A DNA stretch of 64,000 bases from Lycium barbarum. Its lineage: Eukaryota > Streptophyta > Magnoliopsida > Solanales > Solanaceae. The stretch lies in NCBI RefSeq assembly GCF_019175385.1, contig NC_083344.1:60140782-60204781 (forward strand), in the 5' to 3' direction. Both the position numbers and the translations under genes were made by a program. Every line of letters starts with the position of its first letter. The stretch's first letter is position 1. Below, in pieces: positions 36,870 through 49,574 of this stretch. Under the pieces are notes generated by a model. The model was not told the DNA's origin, did no database searches, and saw only the letters and a program-made list of their open reading frames with translations.

Positions 36870-39083
36870 ATCAATACACATACGCAGCGACCCGTCTTTC
36901 TTACGCACAAATAATACCGAGGCTCCCCAAGGCGAAGTACTGGGTCTGATGAAGCCTTTTTCTAACAGATCCTTCAACTGCTCTTTCAGTTCTTTCAATT
37001 CTGCCGGTGCCATTCTGTACGGGGGAATAGATATCGGCTGAGTATCTGGAAGCAAATCAATAGTAAAATCTATCTCCCGCTCTGGAGGAAGGCCTGGGAG
37101 CTCATCTGGGAATACATCTGGAAATTCATTAACCACGGGAACTAACTGAAGAGTCGGCGTTTCTACTGTCAAGTCTTGTACCCGAACCAGATGATAAAAA
37201 TAACCCTTTCTGATCATTTTCTTCGCCTTAAGGTATGAAATAAACTTACCTTTCGGCGATGCTGTATTACCAGCCCATTCTATAACTGGCTCCCCGGGAA
37301 ACTGGAAACGAACTACCTTATTTTGGCAGTCAACATTAGTATAACAGGAGGCTAGCCAGTCCATTCCCATAATAACATCGAACTCGACCATATCTAACTC
37401 CAACAGATCTGCCTTAGTGTCACGACCACATACAATTACAGAACAGGTTTTATATACCTGTTTTGCTACAATAAAGTCCCCAATCGGTGTGGCTACCTCA
37501 AACGACTCTATAGGTTCAGACGTTATACCAATTTTACTAGCAACCAGAGGCGAAATATATGACAAAGTCAAACCTGGATCAATCAATGCATACACAGACC
37601 GAGAGAAAACCAATAATGTACCTGTAACGACATTGGGCGATGCCTCCTGATCCTGGCGACTGGACAGAGCATAAATGCGGTTCGAAGGACCGCTAGTACC
37701 AGAAGCTCCACCACGGCCTCTGCCGCGACCCGCTGGTCCTGAAGTACCTGGCCCCGTAGGGCGCATAGCCATTGATGAAGATGAGGACCCGGCGGCTGAT
37801 CCGGTAGGCTGCGCTGCACCACCCGAACTACCCTTATACGGGCAATCTCTCACAGAATGGCCCTGACGACCACAAGAAAAACATGCACCGGTGGCTCTGT
37901 AGCACTCTCCCGCATGGTATCTACCACAATAGGAACACTGAGGCCTAGGTGGCCTCGTCTGACCAGAACCCCTATCTGTCCGCGAACCTGAAGCCCTGGA
38001 GCTCTGACCTGCTCCTGAATACCCTGGGCTATCAAATCTGCGACCTGTAGGCTGTGGAGGTGCGCTCTGTGCCGGCTGGGATAGATGTCTGCTAGGCTGC
38101 TGCGACTGCTGAGGCTGTCTGCCCCGAAAATCTCCAGAATACCCAGATGATCTGGCCCTCTTGGGCTGTCTCCGATCCTGACTCCTATCAGGCTGACGCT
38201 CCTTATGCCGGTCTTCCATGCCCTGGGCGTGCGCCTGAATCCGGGCAATATCCATGCCGGGCTGAGCAGCCAATACCAAACAGCTGTCGACAAAATAACG
38301 GTCCAGCCCCATAATGTACCTGTGCATCCTGTCAGCCATAGTAGCTACCACAGCAGGTGCGTATCGGGCCAATGAGTCGAAATCCATACGGTACTCTCGA
38401 ACACTGCGACCCCTCTGTCTCAGCAATAAGAATCTGTCAGCCTTGGCCCGCCGTAACTCCGGAGGCAGAAAATGACTAAGAAAAGCCTGAGAAAAATCAT
38501 CCCAAACTGCTGGGGGAGCGCCGTCACCCCTAGATAACTCTCATGACTCGTACCAATTAGCCGCCACATCATACAACCGGTACGAGGCCAACGCAACTGA
38601 CTCTGTCTTGGAAGCATTAATCAGCTGTAAAGTGCGCCGCATCTTCCTGGTAAACTCCTCAGGATCCTCCTCGGGCTTAGTCCCGAAGAACTCTGGAGGA
38701 CCACAAGTCAAGAACTCACGGGCTCTCGAACTGTCACGCCTATATGCTCGGTCACCTCCCAATCCGTGCCCCTGAACCTGTCCCGCCACGAGTCTGGTCA
38801 ATAGCTGGACTGCCTCTCTCATAGTCTGATCCTCAGTCCCTGGCCGTGGAGCTGGAGGCTCAGGTACTGGAATCTCAGGAGCTGGCGGTGGAGCCGCCCC
38901 TCGACCTGTCGCTGCTGCTGCTCCAATCTCCTCTACATGTGGCGGTGAGCAAGAGCCCTCTGCCGGGGGCAAAACATCAGGAGCAATATGAGCATGGGCC
39001 CTGGTAACCCTCTGGGCCCGACTAGTCTCTCCCACAGCTGCTGCGTTGGCCTTTTGGGCCGCTGTCGCCTTTTTTGGAGGCAT
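36870..39083 (-). pseudogene. gag-pol: Element I gag and protease/RT start, one nonsense codon
   Basis: Start ATG at 39083-39081 (MPPKKATAAQ). Gag capsid-like core, basic tail, then two cysteine motifs: [12 protein letters not shown] and an intact CCHC knuckle [14 protein letters not shown]. Protease follows in the same frame (ALIDPG near 37585), then the RT N-terminus ([24 protein letters not shown]). A TGA at 38541-38543 replaces the Trp of the conserved YESWELS. Otherwise 38540-36870 is open for about 557 codons. Gag and Pol are one continuous frame, as usual for this lineage. Confidence 0.9.
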
Positions 39084-39191
39084 AACTGCAAATGTAACAA
39101 TTCGTTAGGGAGGAATCATCCTGATAACACAGCTCTATCGCACGATCTAAGACAGAAAGAAGGGTAGTATCCTAAATGCCCTGTAGCCTCC

Positions 39192-39227
39192 TGTTTATAG
39201 GTGTGGTGCACAACACACCGATAAACA
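39192..39227 (-). other. Leader hairpin, palindromic loop GTGCAC (element I)
   Basis: A perfect 7-bp lower stem (TGTTTAT/ATAAACA), one mismatch, a perfect 6-bp upper stem GGTGTG/CACACC and a loop with GTGCAC. This is the best-preserved copy. Confidence 0.65.
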
Positions 39228-39270
39228 AGACTCTACTAGACACGGTCTGTAGACATTCCGAGGACGAACC

Positions 39271-39282
39271 GCTCTGATACCA
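39271..39282 (-). other. Primer binding site (element I)
   Basis: The minus strand reads TGGTATCAGAGC, four bases from the 5' LTR end. Confidence 0.93.
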
Positions 39283-39286
39283 CTTT

Positions 39287-42200
39287 TGTCACGACCCAAC
39301 CCCGTAGGCCGTGACTAGTGCCCGATCTGGGCACCCGGACGCATCTACCAAATGCTATCTCAAATTGTATCAAACGCATTCTAGTATATAGCAGAAGCCG
39401 ACAAAGCTATATTTCGAAGTTAGATAATTTCCAGAAAAATTTCGGCAGAGTTTCCTTTGTTTTACGGACTATCCAAAATAACCCTGCGCACAGAAAATAC
39501 CAACAGAAGACCACACAGGGCCAACGAAGCAATATTTAAACATATGCGGACCGGCCGCCGCGGCGAATGGGATCGCCCAAACACAACATAAGCACACATC
39601 TGTACAGAAAGACCCCAACCCACAACCATGTCCACAAACCTCTAATCAGACCGACAAAATCATATGACGGGACAGGGCCCCGCCGTACCCATGAACGCGA
39701 ATATACATATGTAGAAGTGACAGACTATACCAAAAGATGGCTCTGAATAAGAGAGCACTCCAAATGGCTGAATAGGATCCTAAGCGGACGGATCAGCAAA
39801 CCTGTCGTCGGTACCTGCGCGGCATGAAAACGCAGCCCCCGAAGAAAGGGGGTCAGTACGAAATATGTACTGAATATGTAAAGCCTGAAGTACGGAGACA
39901 AAATCATAACTGGTGCAGGATATACAGAAAATAAACAGAAAATCCAAAGTATTAGATACATAATTTAAAAACATGCAGAGTGTGTACAGAAACATATGTC
40001 ATATCAAATCCGGCCCCTGCCAAGGGACTCGGTAGACAGAACGTGGCCACCCTCCCGACGCTGGTGCCACAACACAGAAGAATCAGAATGGGGCATAACC
40101 CCGTCACATAATATATCATATCAGATGGCCATAACAAATCATATCAGAACAATCGTACATGGCACAGCATACTCCACAAACCCATGTACGCGTATACTTG
40201 CCCCCTCACATCGAGGCACGGCGAACAATGCAAAGGATCACGCTTGACAACATATCCTGGCCCGGGCTCAATGTGGGAAACATTGGGGCATCCACGAATG
40301 GAGTAGTGAGAAACTAAATGCAGTTAAAATATCATAAACATTTTCGGAGACTCGATGAGGCATATCAATGACAAACCAGTTTAATGAAGTCAGACGGGAT
40401 TGTAATAGGTGGGTTTCAGATGTCATAATGAATTACAGAAGTATAACCTTTCTGGATTCGTTCCAGGTGACAAGACGATTCATAAGACTTAAGGAAATAT
40501 TTAAAATAGTTTTTGTTTAGTAGTTAAAAGAGCAGTCAGAACATTCCTTTCACAACCGTTCGAAAACAGGCCTTAAGTACAATAAGGGTAAAACCGGGAA
40601 TAGTGGGCCCACCTCGGAACAAACAAGGCGGTGGGCTCAAATTACCCGTTTTCAGCTTATGGGGTCACCTACGAAGGTTCTACGGACATTCTATAACTTT
40701 TCATAAAGTTTTGGGGAAAGTTTGCATAATTTTCAAGAAAGCATACAGAAAGGGTTCAATCTTACTGAAGGAAAAAGCGAGATTTTCAATTGCGGATTCC
40801 GATGGGCAGAAAGTCTTTCGAGGCCCAAATCCGATTCTAATACACTTAGGCATGCCAAAAGAAGGATCGGGGTAGCTTCACATACCTTTTGAGCTTTTTG
40901 AGCCTATCCAAGCTCACTCTCCGTTTCGTCGAAAATCTGCAAATGGTCACATTTACCAATTGTAAGTTATAGATGTTACGAATTCAATTTAACTCATACA
41001 TGTCTACCGAAATTTCGGCAGCACCTCCCCTATACATATAGCATCCCCGAGGATTCAACTCGGCTCAAAATCATCAACAACAACCCAAACGACAACATCA
41101 ACATCAACAAAGAACATTAAAAACACAAATATCCTTCAACTAGTCATCTTTCTTCACAAGTTGCCATAACCTTCATTCTAGCCCAAACTTTCAAACTAGT
41201 ATCAATAATTTTACATTCATCAACACTCAAGATCATCACCATATAGTTCTAGAAACATTTCATATCGTTTTCCTTAAGTTATACACTCGATATACATAGT
41301 ATACAACTTTCCATCAAAGTCATGACTTGTGCAAAACATCAAATCTTTGGCATACAACTTCATAACATGTTTCCAACTTCCAAATTCATCAATGATCATC
41401 ACAATTAACAACCAAACAACTTCATTTTCTTAATGTCGGAAAATCAAACTAGAACGACATAAGTTTCTACATTCCAATTCAATACAACTTATATCATTCT
41501 ATCTTCACTTACATCGCAAGCATCACAATAACACACTAACACACTAAACCACTTAATTCATTTCTATCCCAAGCCAAACACACCCTACGGCCATATGCCC
41601 ATTTTATCAATATCAACTAAATTCATTTCACTTCCAATTCCCATATGCATTTCATCACAACCATAACTAGAATATAACATGAATTCAACACATTATGGCT
41701 ATACAATTTATACATACACACGGCTACACATCATATTCCAAACCCACTTTACAAACTTCCATTTTTCCATACAATCAACACATTTCTATATGCTACAACA
41801 CAAACAAGACTTTATAACACAAGAATAAGGAATAAATTCTCACCTTTTCCTCAAGTCTTCTTCACTTGAACTTGTGTTCACTTTGATGAAATAAGGTCTC
41901 ATTTCTCCAAACCAACTACACCAAGTTAACAAGGGTACTAAACTTAGTAGAAATTCAACAAGACAAGAATTTTTGGAGCAATATTTTTAATGGTGAATTT
42001 TCCCTAGGGTCACCCGAAACCCCTTTCTCTTGCTCTCTCTTTGTTTTGTTCTTTCTCTTCTAATTTTTCTTGAACTTTCCTATGTATATAATAGTCCCTT
42101 AATTAAAATGTCACATGCTTACCATGTGACTTGGGTTTGGGCCAAGTATGTTGGCCGGCCACCCCCTTTGTGTTGGGCCCAAATTTCCTTCATTCATTTT

Positions 42201-42408
42201 GGGCCCCATGACGTAGGGCTCACCTTCTGTAATTCCCGAAACTAATTTCCAAAATTCCAAATTTGCCTTTAGCCTTATGCAACACTTCCACATTAATATT
42301 CTTTCATACACAACTCCTATGTCAAATAAAAATTAATTATGACCTTATTTCCTACAAGTCAAGAATATTTCCAAATTTTTCCAACGTGTTAAAACACGGG
42401 ATATAACA
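39287..42408 (-). repeat. Element I 5' LTR (3122 bp)
   Basis: Same length as the 3' copy. Predicted intron on the minus strand: donor GTATGTGAAGC at 40885-40875, branch-like TACTGAC at 39858-39852, acceptor at 39815. CCGAAATTTCGG is at 41007-41018. No gene. Confidence 0.95.
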
Positions 42409-42413
42409 TCCGA
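42409..42413. other. Target site duplication of element I, right copy (TCCGA)
   Basis: Matches 30958-30962 exactly. Confidence 0.93.
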
Positions 42414-44359
42414 ATAGGCAGCTATGGATCAGTTCTGTCTCCCTGTGCACCTGCGGGCATGACGCAGCGTCCACAAACAAAAGGACATCAGTACGAACAA
42501 TGTACTGAGTATGTAAAGCATGAGCAACATCAATAAATAAGCATCATGAACATCATATGAAATAGCATAGGAGAGGGGGGGGGGGAGACAATAATATCAT
42601 CGTCCTAGCGCATACCTGCCTTTCGTAGGACTTTCTATTTTTCATATGTATTTGTACACCTACGTCATCATCCGTATTCCATAATAGCACTCGTACCATA
42701 CTTGTGCTCATATTCGTATACATGTCCTTATTCGTATTGTTATACATACTCTTATCACATCCATATTCATATTATATACATAGTCATTTCATATACATGG
42801 CATTTACATAGCATACCCGACCTCATAGGATTGGTGTTTCATACATACTTGGGCAACCAAGGCTCAAGGTTACTCATACCTGGCCCTACCAAGGCTTCAG
42901 GGTTAGCCGTACCATCTGCAGAAGTGTGCGCGCGTTACGTAATCATATACATACTTTATACATATTCATATACATATATCCTACCCGGCGTTATAAACTC
43001 GGGGTATCATTATAGCCCTTCATAGGCACATATAAGTATAATAGCCCGTAGGCACCTTTGGCATCATTATTATTATTATCGTCATCACTATCTTCGTCAT
43101 TATTGCTACATCCATATCTTAGGCTTACTCGTCATATGAGAGGCGTAGTACAAACCTAGCACATATCAAGGATCGTGAGCTTATGAGCTCGGAATATCAA
43201 CCATGTGAAGACAACGTACTCATATAGAGGAATTAGGAATTTTGCCAAGAATCATGCCTTATGAAAGAAGGGTTAGCCTTACATACCTTTTCATCAGACT
43301 ATTCCACACTTGCACGTTTCCTTCCAATGCTAGCGTATATACCTTCATTAATATCATAACAATGGCCATTAGTCATTCACATCATCCACATTATCTAGAT
43401 TTCTCAATTTGCTTCTAATTCCCCCATATTCATGGTCATAACATCCAACTTGGTCCATTCGTCTAAAGTGTCTAGTTCATGATCTTAGTACATTTTATAA
43501 TGCATTCCTATCACAACACAACAACATTCATGATTCAATTCAAACTATTCCTCAAAATGTCACTATTCACCATTCATGACCTAGTTGACCACATTTTCTA
43601 GAATCCAAGTATTTTAATTCTCCAATACCTTAAACATCATGTAAAAATTATGAATCTTACCTTAGAAGTTGTAGGAACAAGCTTTGTTTAATAATACTCC
43701 ACTTTGAGCAAAACCGTAGTTTTTCTCCATTTGCATTTCTTGACTTGAATGGTATTTAATGACTTGCTTACACTTGATTCACTTGTTTATGTTGTTGGGG
43801 ACTTATAATCCTTGAAAACTTATGAAATAAATGTAGAGAGATGATTCTAGAGAGAAGTGGTGTAATGTGGAAATGAAATAAAACAAGTCTTGATCCTCAT
43901 ATTTAATGAATTGACAAATCTGTGCTGGGTGAACAGTGGTCGTCCATGGAGGTTTACGACCCGTATTCCACTATACGGCTCGTCCTCCATGGGCGTAATT
44001 AACCATTTCCTCGGCTGGCAGAAAGTTGAAGCCTTGCATGGCAGTTTACGACTGCCAGTTTACGGACCGTATTACAATTTACGGTCCGTATTTTGCGATT
44101 TACGACCACTGGGCAGTTGCAATTCTGCAACTTCCCATATTTCTTAGACTTCTCATTTTAATTACCCACGTCCATGCACATGCATCACTCACCTTATATC
44201 TCATCTTAACTTGGCCAACTCTCTCATCTCACATCGGATACCTTCGAAGTCTCGCCTAAGGTCATCAAACGTCGTTTCTTGCTCATGGACATCATGCACT
44301 CATATTCATCATTAGTTCATTCTCTTGCATACCAACGGAAAATTTTCCGAGGTGTAACA
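42414..44359 (-). repeat. Element H 3' LTR, remainder
   Basis: Continues element H's LTR from 30962 and matches 49981-52029. It lacks about 101 bp present in the 5' LTR, the joint being AACCATTTCC at 44001-44010. It has a poly-G tract near 42573, TACGGACCGTA palindromes at 44061-44090 and the acceptor block at 42446-42520. No gene. Confidence 0.92.
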
Positions 44360-44395
44360 TTCTCCCCCCCTTAAGAACATTCGTCCTCGAATGTT
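44360..44395 (-). other. Polypurine tract and inverted repeat (element H)
   Basis: The perfect stem at 44395-44376 precedes a G-rich purine run adjoining the LTR. Confidence 0.88.
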
Positions 44396-44565
44396 AAAGT
44401 CTTCGGGGATTCTATAGAAATTTCGCCAGAGTTTCCCCTACAATATGGCACTACCAACCTATCACAACAACCCATAATATCGATGCCTCACAGGGCCACA
44501 ACACAATAGCATTTACAATTTGGCCACACACGACCCAAAAGCATAAAAAGGAAATCATGCATACC

Positions 44566-47500
44566 TTATGATTTTGACGTCTCATCTTGGCCCTCGTCCA
44601 AAGGCTGAAATAAATGTGGGTATTTGGATTGCATACTCTCTTCTTCTTCCCACATCATTTCCTCCCGATTGTTGTTCCTCCATAAGACCTTAACTGAGGC
44701 CACTTCTTTGTTTCTAAGTCTCCGTACTTGCCTATCTAGTATGGAAATGGGTATCTCTTCATAAGTCAATTTCTCTGTTACTTGCACATCATTCACTGGG
44801 ACGATCCTAGTAGGATTTCCAACACATTTCCGAAGCATCAAAACATAAAATACTGGATGAACTGACTCCAAGTCTGGAGGTAGATTTAACTCATAGGCCA
44901 CTTTGCCTATCATGCGTACAATTTCGTATGGCCCAATATACCGGGGACTGAGCTTCCCCTTTTTGTCAAATCTCATTACGCCCTTCATCAGCGACACTTT
45001 CAAGAATACCCAATCCTTCACTTCGAACTCTAAGTCTCTTCGACGATTATCCGCATAGGACTTTTGACGACTTTGAGCTGCTAGCAACCGATCTTGTATG
45101 AGCTTAACTTTCTCTATTGCTTGCTGGACCAAGTCTGGCCCAATCAACTTAGTTTCTTCGGTTTCAAACCACCCAATTGGGGATCTACACTTTCGCCCAT
45201 ATAGAGCTTCATACGGTGCCATTTGAATGCTGGAATGGTAACTATTATTGTAAGAAAATTCAATGAGTGGCAAATGATCATCCCAATTTCCTCCAAAATC
45301 TAACATACATGCTCGCAACATATCTTCAAGAGTCTGAATGGTACGTTCGGCCTGCCCATCGGTCTGTGGGTTAAACGTCGTGCTAAGGCGCACTTGGGTC
45401 CCTATACCCTCTTGGAAAGACTCCCAAAACTTAGCTGTAAAGTGAGTCCCTCTATCGGAGATAATAGATACCGGAACGCCATGGAGTCTCACTATCTCTT
45501 TAAGATAAAGCTTGGCGTAATCTTCTGCCATATAGGTCGTTTTGACCGGTAAGAAATGCGCTGACTTTGTGAGTCTATCCACGATCACCCATATGGAATC
45601 ATACTTACGTCGAGAACGGGGTAACCCTGTAATGAAATCCATATTAATCACTTCCCACTTCCAAGTTGGGATTTCTATAGCTTGCAATAATCCACCCGGC
45701 TTTTGGTGTTCAATCTTCACTTGTTGGCAATTAGGATACTGAGCTACGAATTCCGCTATATCTTTCTTCATTCCATTCCACCATTATATAGACTTATGAT
45801 CATGATACATTTTCGTCGCTCCGGGGTGAACGGAGTAACGGGAACAATGAGCTTCCCTCAATATTTGGTGACGTAGACCTACCATATCGGGAACACATAA
45901 CCTACCTCGACATCGGAGAACTCCGTCTTCCGCAATATCAAATGATGACTCCTCCTTCTGAGGAAGTGTATCTCTGTACTGCATTAGCATGGAATCCTCA
46001 TATTGTCGCTCTTTTACTTCCGCTACTAGCGATGAAATGGCTGAATTCTGAATAGTAGCTCTGCTGCTACCTGAGTCCACTACTCGGACTTCTAGGCTCG
46101 CTAACTATTGAAGCTCACGGGCCATCTGTTTCTTTTCTGGTCGTACATCACTTAGACTTCCCATGGATCTGCGGCTAAGAGCGTCAGCCACAACGTTAGC
46201 CTTTCCGGGGTGATACAAGATATCAACATCGTAATCCTTTAGCAACTCCAACCATCGTCGTTGTTGCAAATTCAAGTCTTTCTGCTTGAAGATATACTGA
46301 AGGCTCTTATGATCTGTATAAACATCAACATGGACACCATATAAATAATGTCGCCATATCTTTAATGCATGGACCACTGCGGCTAATTCTAAATCATGGG
46401 TTGGATAGTTCTGTTCATGTTTCCGTAATTGTCTAGAAGCATACGTAATCACCTTACCATTTTGCATCAATACACAACCTAGCCCGACGCCTGAGGCATC
46501 ACAATAAATAACATATCCTTCCAATCCCTCTAGAAGTGTCAAGACTGGGGCTGAAGTTAATCGGTCTTTCAACTCTTGGAAACTACGCTCGCAAGCATCT
46601 GTCCATTGAAACTTAGCTGACTTCTGAGTCAACTTGGTGAGTGGCGCCGAAATAGAAGAAAAACCCTCAACAAATCTTCTGTAATAACCTGCTAAGCCTA
46701 AAAAGCTACGAACCTCCGTAGGAGTCGTAGGCCTCGGCCAAGTCTTCACGGCCTTGATCTTTTGGCTATCCACTCGAATACCATTAGCTGCAACAATATG
46801 GCCTAGAAATGATACCGAGTTCAACCAAAACTCACACTTGGAGAATTTTGCAAACAACTCTGGAGCTCGAAGAACTCCAAGGACAATTCGCAAATGATCT
46901 GCATGCTCGTCCTCGGATCTAGAATACACTAAGATGTCGTCGATGAATACAATTACAAATAGATCCAGAAAAGGTCTGAATACATTGTTCATTAGGTCCA
47001 TAAACACTGCCGGGGCATTAGTTAACCCAAACGACATTACTCAGAACTCGAAATGGCCATATCTTGTTCTGAAAGCTGTCTTAGGGATATCTTTCTCCCT
47101 AACTCTTACTTGGTGATACCCGGACCTCAAATCAATCTTTGAAAACCATTTGGAACCTTGCAATTGATCAAATAAATCATCAATCCTCGGGAGGGGATAC
47201 TTGTTCTTAATCGTCACTTTATTCAATTGCTGATAATCAATGCACATTATAAAGGAGCCATCCTTCTTTCGGACAAACAATACAAGGGCTCCCCACGGGG
47301 ATGAACTGGGCCTAATGAAGCCTTTATCAAGCAAGTCCTTCAATTGCTCCTTCAACTCTTTCAGTTCTACGGGTGCCATTCTATAGGGAGGAATAGATAT
47401 AGGTTTAGTGTCTGGCAACACATCGTTCGCAAAATCAATCTCCCGCTCGAGAGGAAGGCATGGAAGCTCTTCCGGGAACACATCCGGAAATTCGTTCACT

Positions 47501-48033
47501 ACCGGAACTGACTGAAGAGTCGGCGACTCAGCTTCTACATCTTGAACTCGCACTAGGTGATAAATACACCCTTTCGTGATCATCTTCCTTGCCTTTAGAT
47601 AGTAAATAAACCTACCTTTTGGTGATGCCGCATCCCCTTTCCATTCTAAGACTGGTTCTCCCGGAAACTAGAAACGAACCATCTTCATTCGACAATCAAC
47701 ATTGGCATAACAAGAAGCCAACCAATCCATGCCCATAATAACGTCAAAATCTACCATCTCTAGCTCATGCAAATCAATCATGGTACGACGATCACAAATC
47801 ACAATCACACAATTCCTATATACTCGGCTAGCTATTACCGATTCACCCACGGGTGTAGACACCTCAAAAGGCTTGATAGACTCCGACTCAATTATAAATC
47901 GACCCGCAATATATGGAGTAACATATGATAATGTGGAGCCCGGATCAATCAAAGCATATACATCATGAGAGAATACCGATAATATACCTGTGACCACATC
48001 AGGAGAAGACTCAAGATCTTGGCATCCAGCCAA
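44566..48033 (-). pseudogene. pol: Element H pol: protease, RT, RNase H, integrase, chromodomain-like tail
   Basis: Minus strand, one frame from 48033 to 44566 broken by stops at 47668-47670 (Gln), 47041-47043 (Arg), 46105-46107 (Gln) and 45784-45786 (Tyr). Protease ALIDPGST is near 47930. RT keeps [10 protein letters not shown] and [10 protein letters not shown], and RNase H keeps YCDAS, LELAA, TDHKSLQ and VADAL. Integrase keeps its zinc region, INMDF (D), SDRG (D), the AERTIQTLE glutamate, the GPY motif KLSPRYIGPY and the tail VKVLWRN...YPHLF. Every catalytic residue I can locate is present. It follows gag with a one-base frame break. Confidence 0.9.
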
Positions 48034-49364
48034 AGCAAAATACGGTGCTGAGGACCGCTAGTACTGGGAGCTCTGCCTCTACCTCTACCATGGCCGACTG
48101 GCGCATGTGAACTTGGCCCCGTAGGGCGTACAGATGCCGAAGATCCGGCTACCGACCCTGATGGCTGGGTCCTACCTCTACCATGCACTGAGGGGCAATC
48201 ACGCATAATATGGCCCGGTCGACCACATGAATAGCAAACATCTAACCCCAATCGGCATTGACCCAAATGCGACTTCCCAAACTGGGAACATCGTGGTATA
48301 GGTGGCCTTGACTGGCCTGAATCACCTCTAAACTGGGACCCCAAATAATTCTGACTTGGCCCGGGATGAGTAGATCTATCAAGGCTCTGGCCTGAAAACG
48401 GTAGAGGTGCACTGGTCATAGAATAGCCCGAATGTCTAGGGAACTGTTGCCTGTGTCCGCCTCTGGACTCACTTATTGGGCCCGAAGATCTGGCCCTCTT
48501 GTTATGTCCCATATCTAGTTCACGTTCACTTGTCCGCTGCTGTAGGCTTTCCTCTATGTTCTGAGCATATGCCTGAATGCGTGCAATATCCATACCGTCC
48601 TGAAGGGATGCAGTCAAGCATTTGTCCATCAGATGGGGCCCTAGGCCCTTTAAAAATTGGTGTACCCTGTCGCCCATATCTACTACCATGGCCGAAGCAT
48701 ACCTGGCCAAGGAGTTAAAATGGAGGCTATACTCTAGGGCACTCATACTGCCTTGCCTCAAATTTAAGAATTTATCGGCCCTAGCTCGCCGAACCTCTGG
48801 GGGCATATAATGACGGAGAAAAGCATCAACAAACTCTTGCCATACCGGGGGAGGTGCATTGGCTCCCCGCGAAGCCATCCATACTGTATACCACTGGATC
48901 GAGACATCCCTCAATCTATAGGACGCTAGCTCTACCGACTCGGTGTCTGAAGCGTGTATCAACCGGAGCGTCCTTAGCATACCATCAATAAAGTCCTGGG
49001 GATCCTCCTCCGGTTTTGACCCAAAGAATTCCGGAGGGTTCAAAGTAATGAAATCACGGGCTCTTGCACTAACAGCCTTATCACCATACCCTGAACTGTG
49101 CCTCTGAGCCTGGGCCGCAACCAATTGAGTCAATAAAGTAATGACCTTTTTTACATCTTGGCCCGAAGAATTTGGTGGAGGAGCTGGAGCTGGGGCTGAG
49201 GCTCCCACGTGCTCCTCGGTAATAGGCACTGTCTGGGAGGACTGAGATTGAGCCGCACTCCGGGACTCATCTTCCTCTACTACTGGTGGCGGTGCTCTTT
49301 CAGCCCGCTTTTCTGCCACCGTCTTGCCCTTTTGGGCTGCTGTAGCCTTTTTCTTTTTAGGCAT
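48034..49364 (-). pseudogene. gag: Element H gag, frame lost at the protease junction
   Basis: The start is taken at the ATG at 49364 (MPKKKKATAAQ, aligning with sister elements) rather than 33 bases upstream. The capsid-like core runs from RARDFITLNPPEFF to ARIQAYAQN, followed by a basic Gly/Ser tail. The first cysteine motif is degenerate (CSQFGKSHLGQC) and the CCHC knuckle CYSCGRPGHIMRDC is intact. A one-base loss at about 48035-48042 shifts the frame just before protease; without it gag and pol would be one frame. About 440 codons are uninterrupted, so Gag alone could still be made. Confidence 0.88.
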
Positions 49365-49476
49365 CTCTGAAATACACAACACACGATTTAGGAACAAGAA
49401 TTTCTTACATCAGAGCTCTATCGCACGATTCTTATGAACAAAGAACGTCATATATTCCTAAAATGTCCGCAGCTTC

Positions 49477-49514
49477 TTGTTGATAAGTGTGGCGCGCAAC
49501 ACACCCATAACCAA
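49477..49514 (-). other. Leader hairpin, palindromic loop GCGCGC (element H)
   Basis: On the minus strand the upper stem is GGTGTG/CACACT (one G.U) and the lower stem pairs 6 of 8. The loop carries GCGCGC in place of GTGCAC: both strands of the palindrome changed together. Confidence 0.58.
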
Positions 49515-49558
49515 GACTCTACTAGACACGGCTCGTAGACACACCCTAGGACTGAACA

Positions 49559-49570
49559 GCTCTGACACCA
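49559..49570 (-). other. Primer binding site (element H), one mismatch
   Basis: The minus strand reads TGGTGTCAGAGC, four bases from the LTR. Confidence 0.87.
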
Positions 49571-49574
49571 CTTT

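Larger units (their letters stand above)
30963..42408 (-). mobile_element. Element I: full-length Tekay-type retrotransposon, 11.4 kb
   Basis: LTRs of exactly 3122 bp each (30963-34084, 39287-42408) flank a 5202-bp interior with primer site, leader hairpin, gag-pol and polypurine tract. TSD TCCGA. About 50 LTR mismatches by eye (1.6%), fewer than its host H, consistent with nesting. Several nonsense codons and one frameshift disable the single Gag-Pol frame. Confidence 0.95.
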
